Source: UBA8401 sp041665525
GTDB taxonomy: Bacteria; Bacteroidota; Ignavibacteria; UBA10030; UBA8401
Assembly (NCBI GenBank): GCA_041665525.1
Contig: JBAYIS010000004.1
Coordinates: forward strand, 62,001-126,000
Direction: 5' to 3'
DNA: 64,000 nt
The number at the start of each line of letters is the position of its first letter. The stretch's first letter is position 1. Of this stretch, positions 50,297-58,298 are shown piece after piece. A model generated the notes under the pieces. The model worked only from the letters and a program-made list of their open reading frames with translations. It was not told the DNA's origin and did not search any database. Made by a program: the position numbers and the translations under genes.

Positions 50297-50809
50297 TTAA
50301 CGTTCAAGTGCAAGGCTTAACGCAGTGGTCAATTTGAGGACATCTTTGGTAGTTTTGGACAATCGGTCGCTGACGATTTTAACAATATTTTTCAGAATAA
50401 TATAACCTACCTCGTTATCGCTGTCAGTCAATTGGAAAAACGCTTCGCGTTTCAGCGCAGCAATGGTGCAGCGGGTCTTGGCAACAACATTGGCAGTGCG
50501 TTCGCTTTTATCGTCGAACAATCCCATTTCACCGAAAAATGCATAATCATTTGCCGTTAATTTGTTCAGCATCTTGTCGCGATGGTCCATCCCGGAGCCG
50601 GAAGATTTCAACAATAAGGAATGGGAGACTTCCACCTCACCGTCGAGTAAAATGTACATCTCATCGCCCAATTCATTCTCTCGGATGATGAAAGATTCTT
50701 CGGGAACAGACTTGATTGTCATGATCGATCGTACTTTTTCCAATTTCTCTCTCGTTAATCCGGTGAACAGCGGAATCTTGGCGAGAAAGTCGGTATCGAG
50801 TGTTTTCAT
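50297..50809 (-). CDS. Cyclic-nucleotide-binding-domain protein
   Basis: 170 aa. A CNB fold (about 10-140) has LAKIPLFTGLTREKLEKVRSIM, FIIRENELGDEMYILLDGEVEV, then the phosphate-binding cassette region DYAFFGEMGLFDDKSERTANVVAKTRCTIAALKREAF, where GEMGLFDD plus R-T-A is close to the consensus. There is no DNA-binding helix-turn-helix and no kinase domain. The C-terminal helix (VKIVSDRLSKTTKDVLKLTTALSLALE) could dimerise. The start overlaps the K+ channel stop (ATGA), so it is likely a regulatory subunit or partner of that channel. Confidence 0.9.
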   Translation of the reverse strand: MKTLDTDFLAKIPLFTGLTREKLEKVRSIMTIKSVPEESFIIRENELGDEMYILLDGEVEVSHSLLLKSSGSGMDHRDKMLNKLTANDYAFFGEMGLFDDKSERTANVVAKTRCTIAALKREAFFQLTDSDNEVGYIILKNIVKIVSDRLSKTTKDVLKLTTALSLALER

Positions 50810-51957
50810 TCCAGTGTCCCCATGATGACGGCGATATCGTTCTTGTGCAAAACATAATCGAACGGGGGATTAACATTAATGCGTGTTCCGGATTTCTCCG
50901 AGACGTTAATTCCTGCTTCACGGAATTTTCGTTCGATAAAGACATCAATGGCCGAGGTATCGTGTGAAAGAATGTCGCTTAGATTCACTGTCTCTTCTTC
51001 ATTGACAAGCCCGAGAATGGTCCAGTTCTTTGATCGCTTAAAGTCCAGGAACATTTCGCCGAAAGTCTTACCGACAAAGTGTTCCGGTACGGCGACGCGA
51101 TGTACATCGTTCCCGCGTTCGTAATCCAGCATTTCGCCGGCAACCTGGGCGGCACCGGGATACAAAATGTTATTCGCCAGAAAGAACGCAGTATATTGAT
51201 CACTGACGATCACTTCGTCTGCATTAGCCCGTTTCACATGCTGCCGGTTTTCCCTGTTCATGATGTGTGCGCACACTTTCAGTTTGGGATTGAGAGATTT
51301 CATGGTCAAGATGGCGAGCAATGTTTTCTCATCCGTGCCGACGCTGCTGCTGTCCGGCACGACTAAAGCAGATGCCGCCATTTTTACGTTTGCACGATTC
51401 AAAATTGTCTCTCGTGAAAAATCACCACGGACGAATTTCACTTCGATGTTTTGATAGGCATTGATCACCGTTTCGATCCGGTCCGGCGGAGCATCATTGA
51501 CCAGTACCACCTGCATCTGTTTAGCATGGATGCGGTCGAAGATGCGAAGGACATCTTCCACCTGTGAATTCCATCCGCAAATAAGTGTATGCTGTGTATA
51601 GTCGATCTGTTGCAAGCCTTGGCTCTCCTTGATTTTACGCGCAACAAACACTGAAGAGATCGTCGCGGTCAACAGTGAAATTAAAATAACGCCGCTGAGG
51701 ATAGTCAGGGAAGCAAAGATCCTTCCCAGTTCCGTTTTGGGAACAATATCTCCATATCCTACAGTCGCAACAGTGACAACCGACCACCAGACAGCATCGG
51801 CGTACGAAGAGAATTGCTGCGGATTGCTTTTGTGTTCGAAGAAAAAAACGATGACGGCGGTGACGTTAATGACAATAAAAATTGCAATGGTCATCTGGAC
51901 TATCTGATTGCCGCGCAAAATCCGCAAAGTATGTTTTACTGGTGAGGATTTTTTCAT
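50806..51957 (-). CDS. Two-TM potassium channel with MthK-like RCK domain
   Basis: 383 aa. The first helix lies at about 17-40, the pore helix and selectivity filter read WWSVVTVATVGYGDIVPKT (TVGYGD), and the second helix is LTILSGVILISLLTATISSVFV. A cytoplasmic RCK_N domain follows, with the start TLICGWNSQVEDVL. The GWNS form matches MthK-type RCK rather than the GxGxxG NAD-binding type. RCK_C is at about 285-383 (HRVAVPEHFVGKTFGEMF, FDYVLHKNDIAVIMG). MthK-like channels are gated by Ca2+ or other ligands. Start and stop overlap the FAH gene and CNB gene by 4 bp each. Confidence 0.92.
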   Translation of the reverse strand: MKKSSPVKHTLRILRGNQIVQMTIAIFIVINVTAVIVFFFEHKSNPQQFSSYADAVWWSVVTVATVGYGDIVPKTELGRIFASLTILSGVILISLLTATISSVFVARKIKESQGLQQIDYTQHTLICGWNSQVEDVLRIFDRIHAKQMQVVLVNDAPPDRIETVINAYQNIEVKFVRGDFSRETILNRANVKMAASALVVPDSSSVGTDEKTLLAILTMKSLNPKLKVCAHIMNRENRQHVKRANADEVIVSDQYTAFFLANNILYPGAAQVAGEMLDYERGNDVHRVAVPEHFVGKTFGEMFLDFKRSKNWTILGLVNEEETVNLSDILSHDTSAIDVFIERKFREAGINVSEKSGTRINVNPPFDYVLHKNDIAVIMGTLE

Positions 51958-52610
51958 TGCACAGTATGATGAATTGTCCCGATGCCGGTGATCTCGCCGA
52001 TCAAAATGTCGCCCCGTACGACTTGGCCCACGCCCTCGGGTGTTCCTGTATAGAGTACATCGCCTTCTTCCAGAGTAAAAATGGAAGAGAGGAACGAAAT
52101 GAGGACATCAATCCTGAAGATCATATGCCGTGTGTTGGAATGTTGACGTTCTGTTCCGTTTACTGACAGCCGAATTTCAAGATTGTGCGGATCGGGAACA
52201 GACGTTGCTTCCACAAACGATGACAGCGGCGCTGAAGTGTCAAATCCCTTCGCAATGCTCCAGGGATTTCCAGACTTTTTCGCTTCTGCTTGTCGATCGC
52301 GCATTGTCATATCCAATCCGACACCATATCCGGCAATATAGGACAATGCTTCGGATTGCGGAATATTCTTCCCTTTTTTGCCGATTAATACCGTCAATTC
52401 AATTTCGTGATGAATATTTTTTGAATAATCGGGAATAATTATGGATTCACCGTTTTGAACCACCGCCGAATTCGGTTTTAAAAAGATAATGGGTTCTTTT
52501 GGAACATCTCCTCCCATCTCTTTTGCATGATCAGCATAGTTTTTCCCGACGCAAAAGATATTGTTAATCCGAATTGTTCTGTTGGCAGGGAGCAGTGTCG
52601 CTGTTTTCAT
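51954..52610 (-). CDS. Fumarylacetoacetate-hydrolase-family protein
   Basis: 218 aa, the short FAHD1-like form. Core motifs are NIFCVGKNYADHAKEMGGDVPKEPIIFLKP (start of the fold), HHEIELTVLIGKKGKNI (metal ligands H-x-E-x-E), GYGVGLDMTMRDRQAEAKKSGNPWSIAKGFDTSAPLS and the end FTLEEGDVLYTGTPEGVGQVVRGD. Relatives act as acylpyruvate hydrolases or oxaloacetate decarboxylases. The specific substrate is open. It heads a three-gene, ATGA-linked run with the K+ channel and CNB protein and diverges from purM. Confidence 0.92.
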   Translation of the reverse strand: MKTATLLPANRTIRINNIFCVGKNYADHAKEMGGDVPKEPIIFLKPNSAVVQNGESIIIPDYSKNIHHEIELTVLIGKKGKNIPQSEALSYIAGYGVGLDMTMRDRQAEAKKSGNPWSIAKGFDTSAPLSSFVEATSVPDPHNLEIRLSVNGTERQHSNTRHMIFRIDVLISFLSSIFTLEEGDVLYTGTPEGVGQVVRGDILIGEITGIGTIHHTVQ

Positions 52611-52673
52611 ATAAAAGAATATAAAAAATCTGGAGGAGAATTGAAATAACTATGAAACTCAGTCATTTTTGAT

Positions 52674-52681
52674 TAAATTTG
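52674..52681 (+). promoter_or_regulatory. Possible FCB-type -7 box upstream of purM
   Basis: TAAATTTG fits the TAnnTTTG -7 consensus known for Bacteroidota sigma-ABfr promoters and lies 30 nt before the purM GTG, in the 100-bp divergent spacer with the FAH gene. No matching TTG -33 box is seen at the usual spacing, so this is weak. Confidence 0.25.
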
Positions 52682-52711
52682 AGTAGAAATTTTTTTTGAA
52701 AGGATTTTCCA

Positions 52712-53707
52712 GTGGCATCAACATATAAAAAAGCCGGTGTGAATATCGATGCCGGTGAAGAAGTAGTTCACCGCATTAAACGGTCGGTCCGCTCCACGTT
52801 TACAAAGAATGTTTTAACAGATATCGGGATGTTTGGTGCTTTCTATGAAGCAAAGTTCCCCGGGATCAAACATCCTGTGCTAGTCTCCAGCGTAGACGGG
52901 GTCGGGACTAAATTGAAGATCGCTTTTGCCATGAAAAAATATGATACAATTGGTCAGGACCTTGTAAACCATTGTGTTAACGATATTGCTGTCTGCGGAG
53001 CCTTGCCGCTCTATTTTATGGACTATTTCGCTACAGGAAAACTGTCGCCAAAGGTGGCGGCAGATGTCATTGGTGGGTTTGCCAAAGCATGTAAAGAAAA
53101 CGGTTGCTCTATTATCGGCGGAGAAACTGCAGAAATGCCTGGATTTTATCCTGCCGGGGAATTTGATGTTGCAGGGACAATTGTAGGAGTGGTCGATAAA
53201 TCTAAAATTATAAATGGAAAAGGGATCAAAAAAGGGGATGTGCTTATCGGTCTTCCCTCCAATGGACTTCACACGAACGGATATTCGCTTGCACGGCATG
53301 TGCTGTTGCCGAAATTCTCGTTAAAGAAAAAAATTACCGGATTGGAAAACACCCTCGGCGACACTCTGCTGGCCGTCCACCGTTCATATCTTAAACCGAT
53401 CCGGGTATTAACCGGGAAGAACCTTGTAAAAGGGATGTCCCACATTACCGGAGGTGGAATAGTCGGAAATACTTTGCGTATCGTTCCGAAAGGCCTTCGA
53501 TTAAAAATCGACTGGCTATCCTGGCAGCGTCCGTATATTTACGATGTAATTCAATCCGTTGGACGGGTTCCGGAGTACGATATGACTCGCGCATTTAATC
53601 TTGGAATAGGTTTAGTCTATATTGTCAGTAAAAACAATGTAGATCGTGTTATGACCGAATTGAAAAAACTGAAAGAGAACCCAGTGTTGATGGGGGAAGT
53701 GAATTAA
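52712..53707 (+). CDS. purM: Phosphoribosylformylglycinamidine cyclo-ligase
   Basis: 331 aa purine-synthesis enzyme (AIR synthetase) closing FGAM to AIR with ATP. The N-terminus has YKKAGVNIDAGEEVVHRIK, then VSSVDGVGTKLKIAFAMKKYDTIGQDLVNHCVNDIAVCGALPLYFMDYFATGKL. The Gly-rich C-terminal part has ENGCSIIGGETAEMPGFY, GLPSNGLHTNGYSLARHVL and MSHITGGGIVGNTLRIVP. The start is GTG at 52712, preceded by AAAGGA. It stands alone, with the FAH gene divergent and a small minus-strand lipoprotein gene convergent. Confidence 0.96.
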   Translation: MASTYKKAGVNIDAGEEVVHRIKRSVRSTFTKNVLTDIGMFGAFYEAKFPGIKHPVLVSSVDGVGTKLKIAFAMKKYDTIGQDLVNHCVNDIAVCGALPLYFMDYFATGKLSPKVAADVIGGFAKACKENGCSIIGGETAEMPGFYPAGEFDVAGTIVGVVDKSKIINGKGIKKGDVLIGLPSNGLHTNGYSLARHVLLPKFSLKKKITGLENTLGDTLLAVHRSYLKPIRVLTGKNLVKGMSHITGGGIVGNTLRIVPKGLRLKIDWLSWQRPYIYDVIQSVGRVPEYDMTRAFNLGIGLVYIVSKNNVDRVMTELKKLKENPVLMGEVN

Positions 53708-53719
53708 ACTGTTGTATTA

Positions 53720-54049
53720 TTAGCGCTGCGTTTTGATGCTGTCAATTGCGGCGGAGACATCCTGAATGAAAAATCTCCAGATTTGAGCATCCCGCGACAA
53801 TTCTTCTGTCTGTTTCTTGAACTCTTCCTGCTTCAGACCTTTCTGTAGAAAGAATTCCTGTACCTTAACTTGGTAAAGGGAATCGGTCTCTTTCTTTTCC
53901 ATCTTCTCTTTCTCATACAACAGTGTCAATTCAGCATAAGTATTCACAAACTCTTTGGAATAGTTCCTGGATGGTTCTGAAACACAGCCATGAAACGTTG
54001 TAATCGCAAAAAAGAACATTGCAGTGTGCCAGAGGGACAAACCTGTCAT
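53720..54049 (-). CDS. Small helical lipoprotein of unknown function
   Basis: 109 aa. The N-terminus (MTGLSLWHTAMFFFAITTFHGC) looks like a lipoprotein signal with a non-ideal lipobox. The remainder is almost entirely charged helix (ELTLLYEKEKMEKKETDSLYQVKVQEFFLQKGLKQEEFKKQTEEL), reminiscent of small DUF4296-like helical lipoproteins of Bacteroidota, though I cannot confirm the family. It converges with purM across 12 bp and diverges from efp, so it is a single-gene unit. Confidence 0.65.
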   Translation of the reverse strand: MTGLSLWHTAMFFFAITTFHGCVSEPSRNYSKEFVNTYAELTLLYEKEKMEKKETDSLYQVKVQEFFLQKGLKQEEFKKQTEELSRDAQIWRFFIQDVSAAIDSIKTQR

Positions 54050-54163
54050 TTTATATCTTCCTATCTCTTTTCTTGATTATGTAGCCCATTCTTTCTATAT
54101 TTGTTCACTTTCGTATTAAAAATCAATCAATTTTCCCTAAAAGTAAAGGATTTTCCCAGATTT

Positions 54164-54727
54164 ATGGCAACTACCGCAGATCTTAAGAATGGTGTTTTCA
54201 TCCGCTTCAATAATGAATTGCACATCGTCGAAGAACATCAGCATCGCACTCCCGGAAACCTGCGGGCATTTTATCAAGTAAAAATGCGGAATATGCGCCA
54301 CGGTCGTGTCGTTGAGAACCGTTTTCGCTCCGGTGAAGAAATCGAGATCGTACGTGTCGAGCGGAAAAAATTTTCCTATCTGTATCATGATGGTCAAAGC
54401 TATAATTTTATGGATCAGGAATCTTTTGAACAAATACCGATAGAGGAATCACTGCTTGGCGGCGGTGCTCAGTATTTAAAAGAAGGTGAGATCGTTGAAA
54501 TTATGTTTGACGGTTCCCAACCGATCGGAGCAGAACTGCCGTTCAACGTTAATTTGAAAGTAGTGGAAACGGTCCCCGGTGTTAAGGGAGATACTGCAAC
54601 CGGTGCAACGAAACCGGCAAAGGTCGAATCTGGCGCGACAGTCAATGTGCCGCTCTTTATCAATGAAGGAGATGTGATTAAAGTGGATGTTCGCACGGGA
54701 CAATATCTTGAACGCGTGAAACAGTAA
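54164..54727 (+). CDS. efp: Elongation factor P
   Basis: 187 aa from the ATG at 54164; the frame continues upstream without need. EF-P resolves ribosomes stalled at polyproline. Three beta-barrel domains are present: KNGVFIRFNNELHIVEEHQHRTPGNLRAFYQVKMRN, then FSYLYHDGQSYNFMDQESFEQIPI, and GDTATGATKPAKVESGATVNVPLFINEGDVIKVDVRTGQYLERVK. The loop between strands that inserts near the P-site reads PGNLRA, so there is no Lys where E. coli has the modified Lys34. This variant is typical of Chlorobi relatives. It lies upstream of accB-accC, a gene order found widely. Confidence 0.95.
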   Translation: MATTADLKNGVFIRFNNELHIVEEHQHRTPGNLRAFYQVKMRNMRHGRVVENRFRSGEEIEIVRVERKKFSYLYHDGQSYNFMDQESFEQIPIEESLLGGGAQYLKEGEIVEIMFDGSQPIGAELPFNVNLKVVETVPGVKGDTATGATKPAKVESGATVNVPLFINEGDVIKVDVRTGQYLERVKQ

Positions 54728-54763
54728 CAGGCTCACCATTCATCCATTAATCTTGGAGCTTCA

Positions 54764-55234
54764 ATGGACTTAAAATATGTAAAGCAATTGTTGGAGATGG
54801 TTGAAAAAAGTGCTGTGAATGAAGTTGAGTTAGAAGAAAAAGGTCATAAGATCCGGATCACAAAATCTGCCCCGCAGAATATCATGTCTGCACCGGCGTA
54901 CCAAATGGCAATGCCGGCACCGGCACCGGCCGTTCATGCATCTACACCAACCCCGCAGGAATCGGCAAAACCAATCCCTGCGGCGGAAGGAAAAAAATAC
55001 CACGAAGTGAAATCACCGATCGTCGGGACATTTTACCGATCACCGTCACCGGATGCCGCACCGTATGTTGAGGTCGGATCCAAAGTGAAGCAAGGGGGCG
55101 TTCTCTGCATCGTTGAAGCGATGAAATTGATGAACGAGATCGAATGCGATACCGCCGGTACCATCGTTAAAATTAATGTCGAGAACGGGAAACCGGTCGA
55201 ATACGGACAGGTTCTCTTTTTAGTCGAACCGTAA
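54764..55234 (+). CDS. accB: Biotin carboxyl carrier protein of acetyl-CoA carboxylase
   Basis: 156 aa. An N-terminal dimerisation helix (DLKYVKQLLEMVEKSAVNEVELEEKGHKIRI) is followed by an Ala/Pro-rich linker and the biotinyl domain KSPIVGTFYRSPSPDAAPYVEVGSKV, with the biotin-accepting Lys in VEAMKLMNEIE. It carries biotin between AccC and the carboxyltransferase in fatty-acid synthesis. The start follows GGAG. It is 36 bp after efp and separated from accC by a terminator-like hairpin. Confidence 0.96.
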   Translation: MDLKYVKQLLEMVEKSAVNEVELEEKGHKIRITKSAPQNIMSAPAYQMAMPAPAPAVHASTPTPQESAKPIPAAEGKKYHEVKSPIVGTFYRSPSPDAAPYVEVGSKVKQGGVLCIVEAMKLMNEIECDTAGTIVKINVENGKPVEYGQVLFLVEP

Positions 55235-55239
55235 TTGAT

Positions 55240-55307
55240 AATCCATAGATGAGCGAATATTGACTGATTGTAAGATCAAGAATGTTCATTTGTGGATTTT
55301 TTATTTT
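55240..55307 (+). terminator. Terminator/attenuator-like stem between accB and accC
   Basis: AATCCATAGATGA (55240-55252) and TCATTTGTGGATT (55286-55298) can form 13 pairs, two of them G-U, around a 33-nt loop. TTTTTTATTTT follows directly (55297-55307). The accC ribosome site GGAG begins at the very next base. The long loop makes it weaker than a classic terminator. Confidence 0.6.
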
Positions 55308-55318
55308 GGAGTAACCGA

Positions 55319-56659
55319 GTGATCAAAAAAATACTCATAGCGAACCGCGGTGAAATTGCATTACGAATCATCCGCGCATGCAAAGAGATGGGGATTAAGA
55401 CTGTTGCCGTCTATTCCGAGGCGGACAAGTATTCCCTTCATGTTCGCTTTGCCGATGAAGCTATCTGCATTGGTCCTGCCCCGAGCAAAGAAAGTTATTT
55501 GAAAATCCCCCGAATTATGGCTGCAGCAGAAGTAACCGGCGCAGATGCAATTCATCCCGGTTATGGATTTCTGGCAGAGAATGCCAATTTTGCTGAGATA
55601 TGCATTTCGTCCGGCATTACGTTCATCGGACCGACACCGGAGATGATCAATGCTATGGGGGACAAAGCATTTGCAAAAGACACTATGCGTAAGGCGAATG
55701 TGCCGGTTGTTCCGGGAAGCGATGGCATTATTAAGGACGCAGCGGAAGCAAAAAAATTAGCAAAAGAGATCGGTCTGCCGGTGATAATTAAAGCAACTGC
55801 TGGCGGCGGCGGACGCGGGATGCGTATCGTGCGCGATCTTGATGAGATCGAAAAATCTTTCAACACGGCAAGTGCTGAGGCCGAATCCGCCTTCGGCAAC
55901 GGTGGTGTGTATATTGAAAAGTATCTTGAAGAACCGCGGCATATCGAAATCCAGTTGCTCGGCGATAAGTACGGCAATGTGATTCATCTCGGTGAGCGGG
56001 ATTGTTCAGTGCAGCGGCGGCATCAGAAACTGATTGAGGAATCGCCGTCTCCGGTTGTTGATGATGAACTGAGGGAAAAGATGGGTGCGGCAGCAGTCCG
56101 CGGAGCGAAAAGCGTTAAATACCTTGGCGCGGGAACGATCGAGTTTTTGCTCGACGTCCATAAGAATTTTTATTTCATGGAAATGAACACCCGTATCCAG
56201 GTAGAACATTGCGTAACGGAAATGGTCTCCGGCGTCGATCTAGTGAAGGAACAAATCAACATCGCCAATGGAAAAAAACTCTCCTTGAAGAAAGTAAAAT
56301 TATGCGGCCATGCCATTGAATGCCGCATTAATGCGGAAGATCCGAATCATGATTTCCGTCCTTCTCCTGGAAAAATTACCAGTCTTCATTTCCCCGGCGG
56401 TAATGGCATCCGCATTGATTCTCACGTATACACAGATTATCACATACCGCCGTTCTACGATTCCATGGTCGGGAAATTGATCGTACACGGGAAAACCCGC
56501 GAGGAGGCGATCGATAAGATATCGATGGCTCTGGATGAGACCATCATCGAAGGCGTCAGCACAACGATACCGTTTCACAAAAAAGTGATGAAGAGCGAAA
56601 AATTCCGCAGCGGTATTTTTGATACAAAATTCATCGAAACTTTTAATTTCAAAGATTAA
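55319..56659 (+). CDS. accC: Acetyl-CoA carboxylase, biotin carboxylase subunit
   Basis: 446 aa from GTG 55319 with GGAG at 7-nt spacing, giving the standard N-terminus VIKKILIANRGEIALRIIRAC; the ATG frame at 55292 lies inside the attenuator T-run. An ATP-grasp fold carries the glycine loop KATAGGGGRGMRIV, RHIEIQLLGDKYGN, the catalytic HLGERDCSVQRRHQKLIEESPS and NTRIQVEHCVTEMVSGVDLV. It carboxylates AccB-bound biotin with bicarbonate and ATP. A 7-bp stem (56670-56686) follows before gcvH. Confidence 0.96.
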   Translation: MIKKILIANRGEIALRIIRACKEMGIKTVAVYSEADKYSLHVRFADEAICIGPAPSKESYLKIPRIMAAAEVTGADAIHPGYGFLAENANFAEICISSGITFIGPTPEMINAMGDKAFAKDTMRKANVPVVPGSDGIIKDAAEAKKLAKEIGLPVIIKATAGGGGRGMRIVRDLDEIEKSFNTASAEAESAFGNGGVYIEKYLEEPRHIEIQLLGDKYGNVIHLGERDCSVQRRHQKLIEESPSPVVDDELREKMGAAAVRGAKSVKYLGAGTIEFLLDVHKNFYFMEMNTRIQVEHCVTEMVSGVDLVKEQINIANGKKLSLKKVKLCGHAIECRINAEDPNHDFRPSPGKITSLHFPGGNGIRIDSHVYTDYHIPPFYDSMVGKLIVHGKTREEAIDKISMALDETIIEGVSTTIPFHKKVMKSEKFRSGIFDTKFIETFNFKD

Positions 56660-56669
56660 CCATTTAGTC

Positions 56670-56686
56670 TCTCAACAGAGTTGAGA
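56670..56686 (+). promoter_or_regulatory. Short stem-loop before gcvH
   Basis: TCTCAAC (56670-56676) and GTTGAGA (56680-56686) pair perfectly around AGA. The gcvH ribosome site AAGGA follows within a few bases and there is no T-run. It may tune initiation or mark an RNA-processing site between accC and gcvH. Confidence 0.35.
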
Positions 56687-56699
56687 AAAAGGACGACAT

Positions 56700-57080
56700 A
56701 TGAACTTTCCCGAAGCATTGAAATATACCAAAGACCATGAATGGATCCGTATCGACGGTAACATCGGAACGATCGGCATCACGGAATACGCGCAAGGCGA
56801 ACTTGGCGATATCGTATTCGTCGAACTCCCGTCCGTCGGCAAGAACGTCGAAGCGGGACAGTCATTCGGGACGGTGGAAGCGGTGAAGGCCGTTTCCGAT
56901 CTGTACTCCCCGGTCACCGGTGTAGTGAAAGAGGTCAATAAAGAGATTCAGGATTCACCTGAACTCATCAATAAAGAACCATATGAACGCGGTTGGATGA
57001 TTAAAGTAACGCTCGCCAACACGGAAGATGTGAAAAGTCTTCTTGATGTTGATGCCTACAAGAAACTGATCGCGAAATAA
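56700..57080 (+). CDS. gcvH: Glycine cleavage system H protein
   Basis: 126 aa lipoyl-carrier protein. FPEALKYTKDHEWIRIDGN opens it, GDIVFVELPSVGKNVEAGQSFGTVEAVKAVSDLYSPVTGVVKEVN contains the lipoylated Lys in VEAVKAVSD, and NKEPYERGWMIKVTL closes it. It shuttles the aminomethyl group between GcvP, GcvT and GcvL. Those genes are not in the window. GcvH can also deliver lipoyl or octanoyl groups to other complexes in organisms with this pathway. It starts behind AAGGA and ends 12 bp before the aldolase. Confidence 0.96.
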   Translation: MNFPEALKYTKDHEWIRIDGNIGTIGITEYAQGELGDIVFVELPSVGKNVEAGQSFGTVEAVKAVSDLYSPVTGVVKEVNKEIQDSPELINKEPYERGWMIKVTLANTEDVKSLLDVDAYKKLIAK

Positions 57081-57092
57081 GGAGTAACCACC

Positions 57093-58160
57093 ATGTCAGT
57101 CAATATCGTTGAACTTCTCGGAGCGGATGCAAAACATCTGCTCGACCATAAATGCAACACCATCCCGAAAGAAACGCTCCATCTTCCTTCCCCGTCATTT
57201 GTTGATGATATCTTCATGCTGACCGACAGACCGACTCCCGTTCTGAAAAGTTTGCAGCAGCTGTTTGGCGCAGGCAGACTTGCGAATACCGGATATGTGT
57301 CGATCCTTCCGGTTGATCAGGGAATCGAACACAGCGGCGGAGCATCCTTTGCAAAAAATCCCATGTACTTCGACGGTGAAAATATCGTGAAGCTGGCTAT
57401 CGAAGGAGGATGTAACGGAGTTGCGTCGACGCTCGGCGTTCTTGGCTCAGTTGCACGGAAATATGCGCATAAGATCCCGTTCATTTTGAAATTCAATCAT
57501 AACGAATTCATGTCCTATCCCAACATCTATGACGAATCACTCTTCGCAAGCATCAAGCAAGCATGGGATATGGGATGCGTAGCGGTTGGTGCGACTGTCT
57601 ATTTCGGATCACCCGAATCACGCCGTCAGATCTGGGAAGTAAGTCAGATGTTCCAGCAGGCGCACGAACTCGGGATGGGAACGATTTTGTGGTGCTACAC
57701 GCGGAACAACGCTTTTAAGACGAAGGAAAAGGATTATCATGTTTCTGCGGATCTCACCGGGCAGGCAAACCACCTCGGTGTGACGATTGAAGCGGATATC
57801 ATTAAACAGAAATTGCCCGAGAACAACGGCGGATACAATGCCTTGAACATGAGCGGTTCGAGCTACGGAAAGATTGACAAACTTGTCTATGAAAAACTCA
57901 CTTCAGATCATCCGATCGATCTCACACGGTATCAGGTAGCGAACTGCTACATGGGTCGCGCCGGTTTGATTAATTCCGGCGGAGCTTCCGGTGCGAACGA
58001 TCTTGCCGATGCAGTGAAAACGGCAGTGATCAACAAACGCGCCGGCGGTATGGGACTCATCTCCGGACGGAAAGCATTCCAGAAACCGATGAAGGACGGC
58101 GTTGCCATCCTGAATGCGATCCAGGATGTGTATCTCTCCAAGGAAGTGACAATAGCATAA
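57093..58160 (+). CDS. fbaB: Class I fructose-bisphosphate aldolase (DhnA/FbaB type)
   Basis: 355 aa, the size of E. coli FbaB. It has GRLANTGYVSILPVDQGIEHSGGASFAKNP, GCNGVASTLGVLGSVARKYAHKIPFILKFNHNE, the region with GCVAVGATVYFGSPESRRQIWEVSQMFQQAHELGMGTILWCYTRN and C-terminal SGGASGANDLADAVKTAVINKRAGGMGLISGRKAFQKP. It forms a Schiff-base Lys in glycolysis or gluconeogenesis. The start follows AAGGAGT. A long terminator hairpin follows the stop. Confidence 0.95.
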   Translation: MSVNIVELLGADAKHLLDHKCNTIPKETLHLPSPSFVDDIFMLTDRPTPVLKSLQQLFGAGRLANTGYVSILPVDQGIEHSGGASFAKNPMYFDGENIVKLAIEGGCNGVASTLGVLGSVARKYAHKIPFILKFNHNEFMSYPNIYDESLFASIKQAWDMGCVAVGATVYFGSPESRRQIWEVSQMFQQAHELGMGTILWCYTRNNAFKTKEKDYHVSADLTGQANHLGVTIEADIIKQKLPENNGGYNALNMSGSSYGKIDKLVYEKLTSDHPIDLTRYQVANCYMGRAGLINSGGASGANDLADAVKTAVINKRAGGMGLISGRKAFQKPMKDGVAILNAIQDVYLSKEVTIA

Positions 58161-58169
58161 CGACGATTT

Positions 58170-58206
58170 CTGTAGGACACCATGGTATGGTGTCCTACAG
58201 TTTTTT
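58170..58206 (+). terminator. Strong intrinsic terminator after the aldolase gene
   Basis: CTGTAGGACACCAT (58170-58183) and ATGGTGTCCTACAG (58187-58200) form 14 perfect pairs around GGT, followed by six T. The arm end TGTCCTACAG recurs at about 19949-19958 upstream of the STAS gene, so it may belong to a dispersed repeat family. Confidence 0.92.
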
Positions 58207-58253
58207 AACAGAGGAAATTCCGCATACAATTTTTGATAAACGGTTACAATGTG

Positions 58254-58294
58254 AAGCGTCAACTGCTGCAGTTTGCATCGTGACGCTTTTTTTA
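58254..58294 (+). terminator. Second intrinsic terminator, directly ahead of the HAD gene
   Basis: AAGCGTCA (58254-58261) pairs with TGACGCTT (58281-58288) around a 19-nt loop that contains CTGCTGCAG. Seven T and ATTTT follow. The HAD ATG at 58299 is within 6 nt of the T-run, leaving no ribosome site. The hairpin is therefore part of this gene's leader. Confidence 0.75.
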
Positions 58295-58298
58295 TTTT

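Noticed and set aside
52630..52670. Possible leader peptide before purM (GGAGGA followed by a six-codon ORF at 52652)
   Set aside because: Spacing between the ribosome-like site and ATG is too long, and no associated terminator/antiterminator pair is visible; too weak to annotate.
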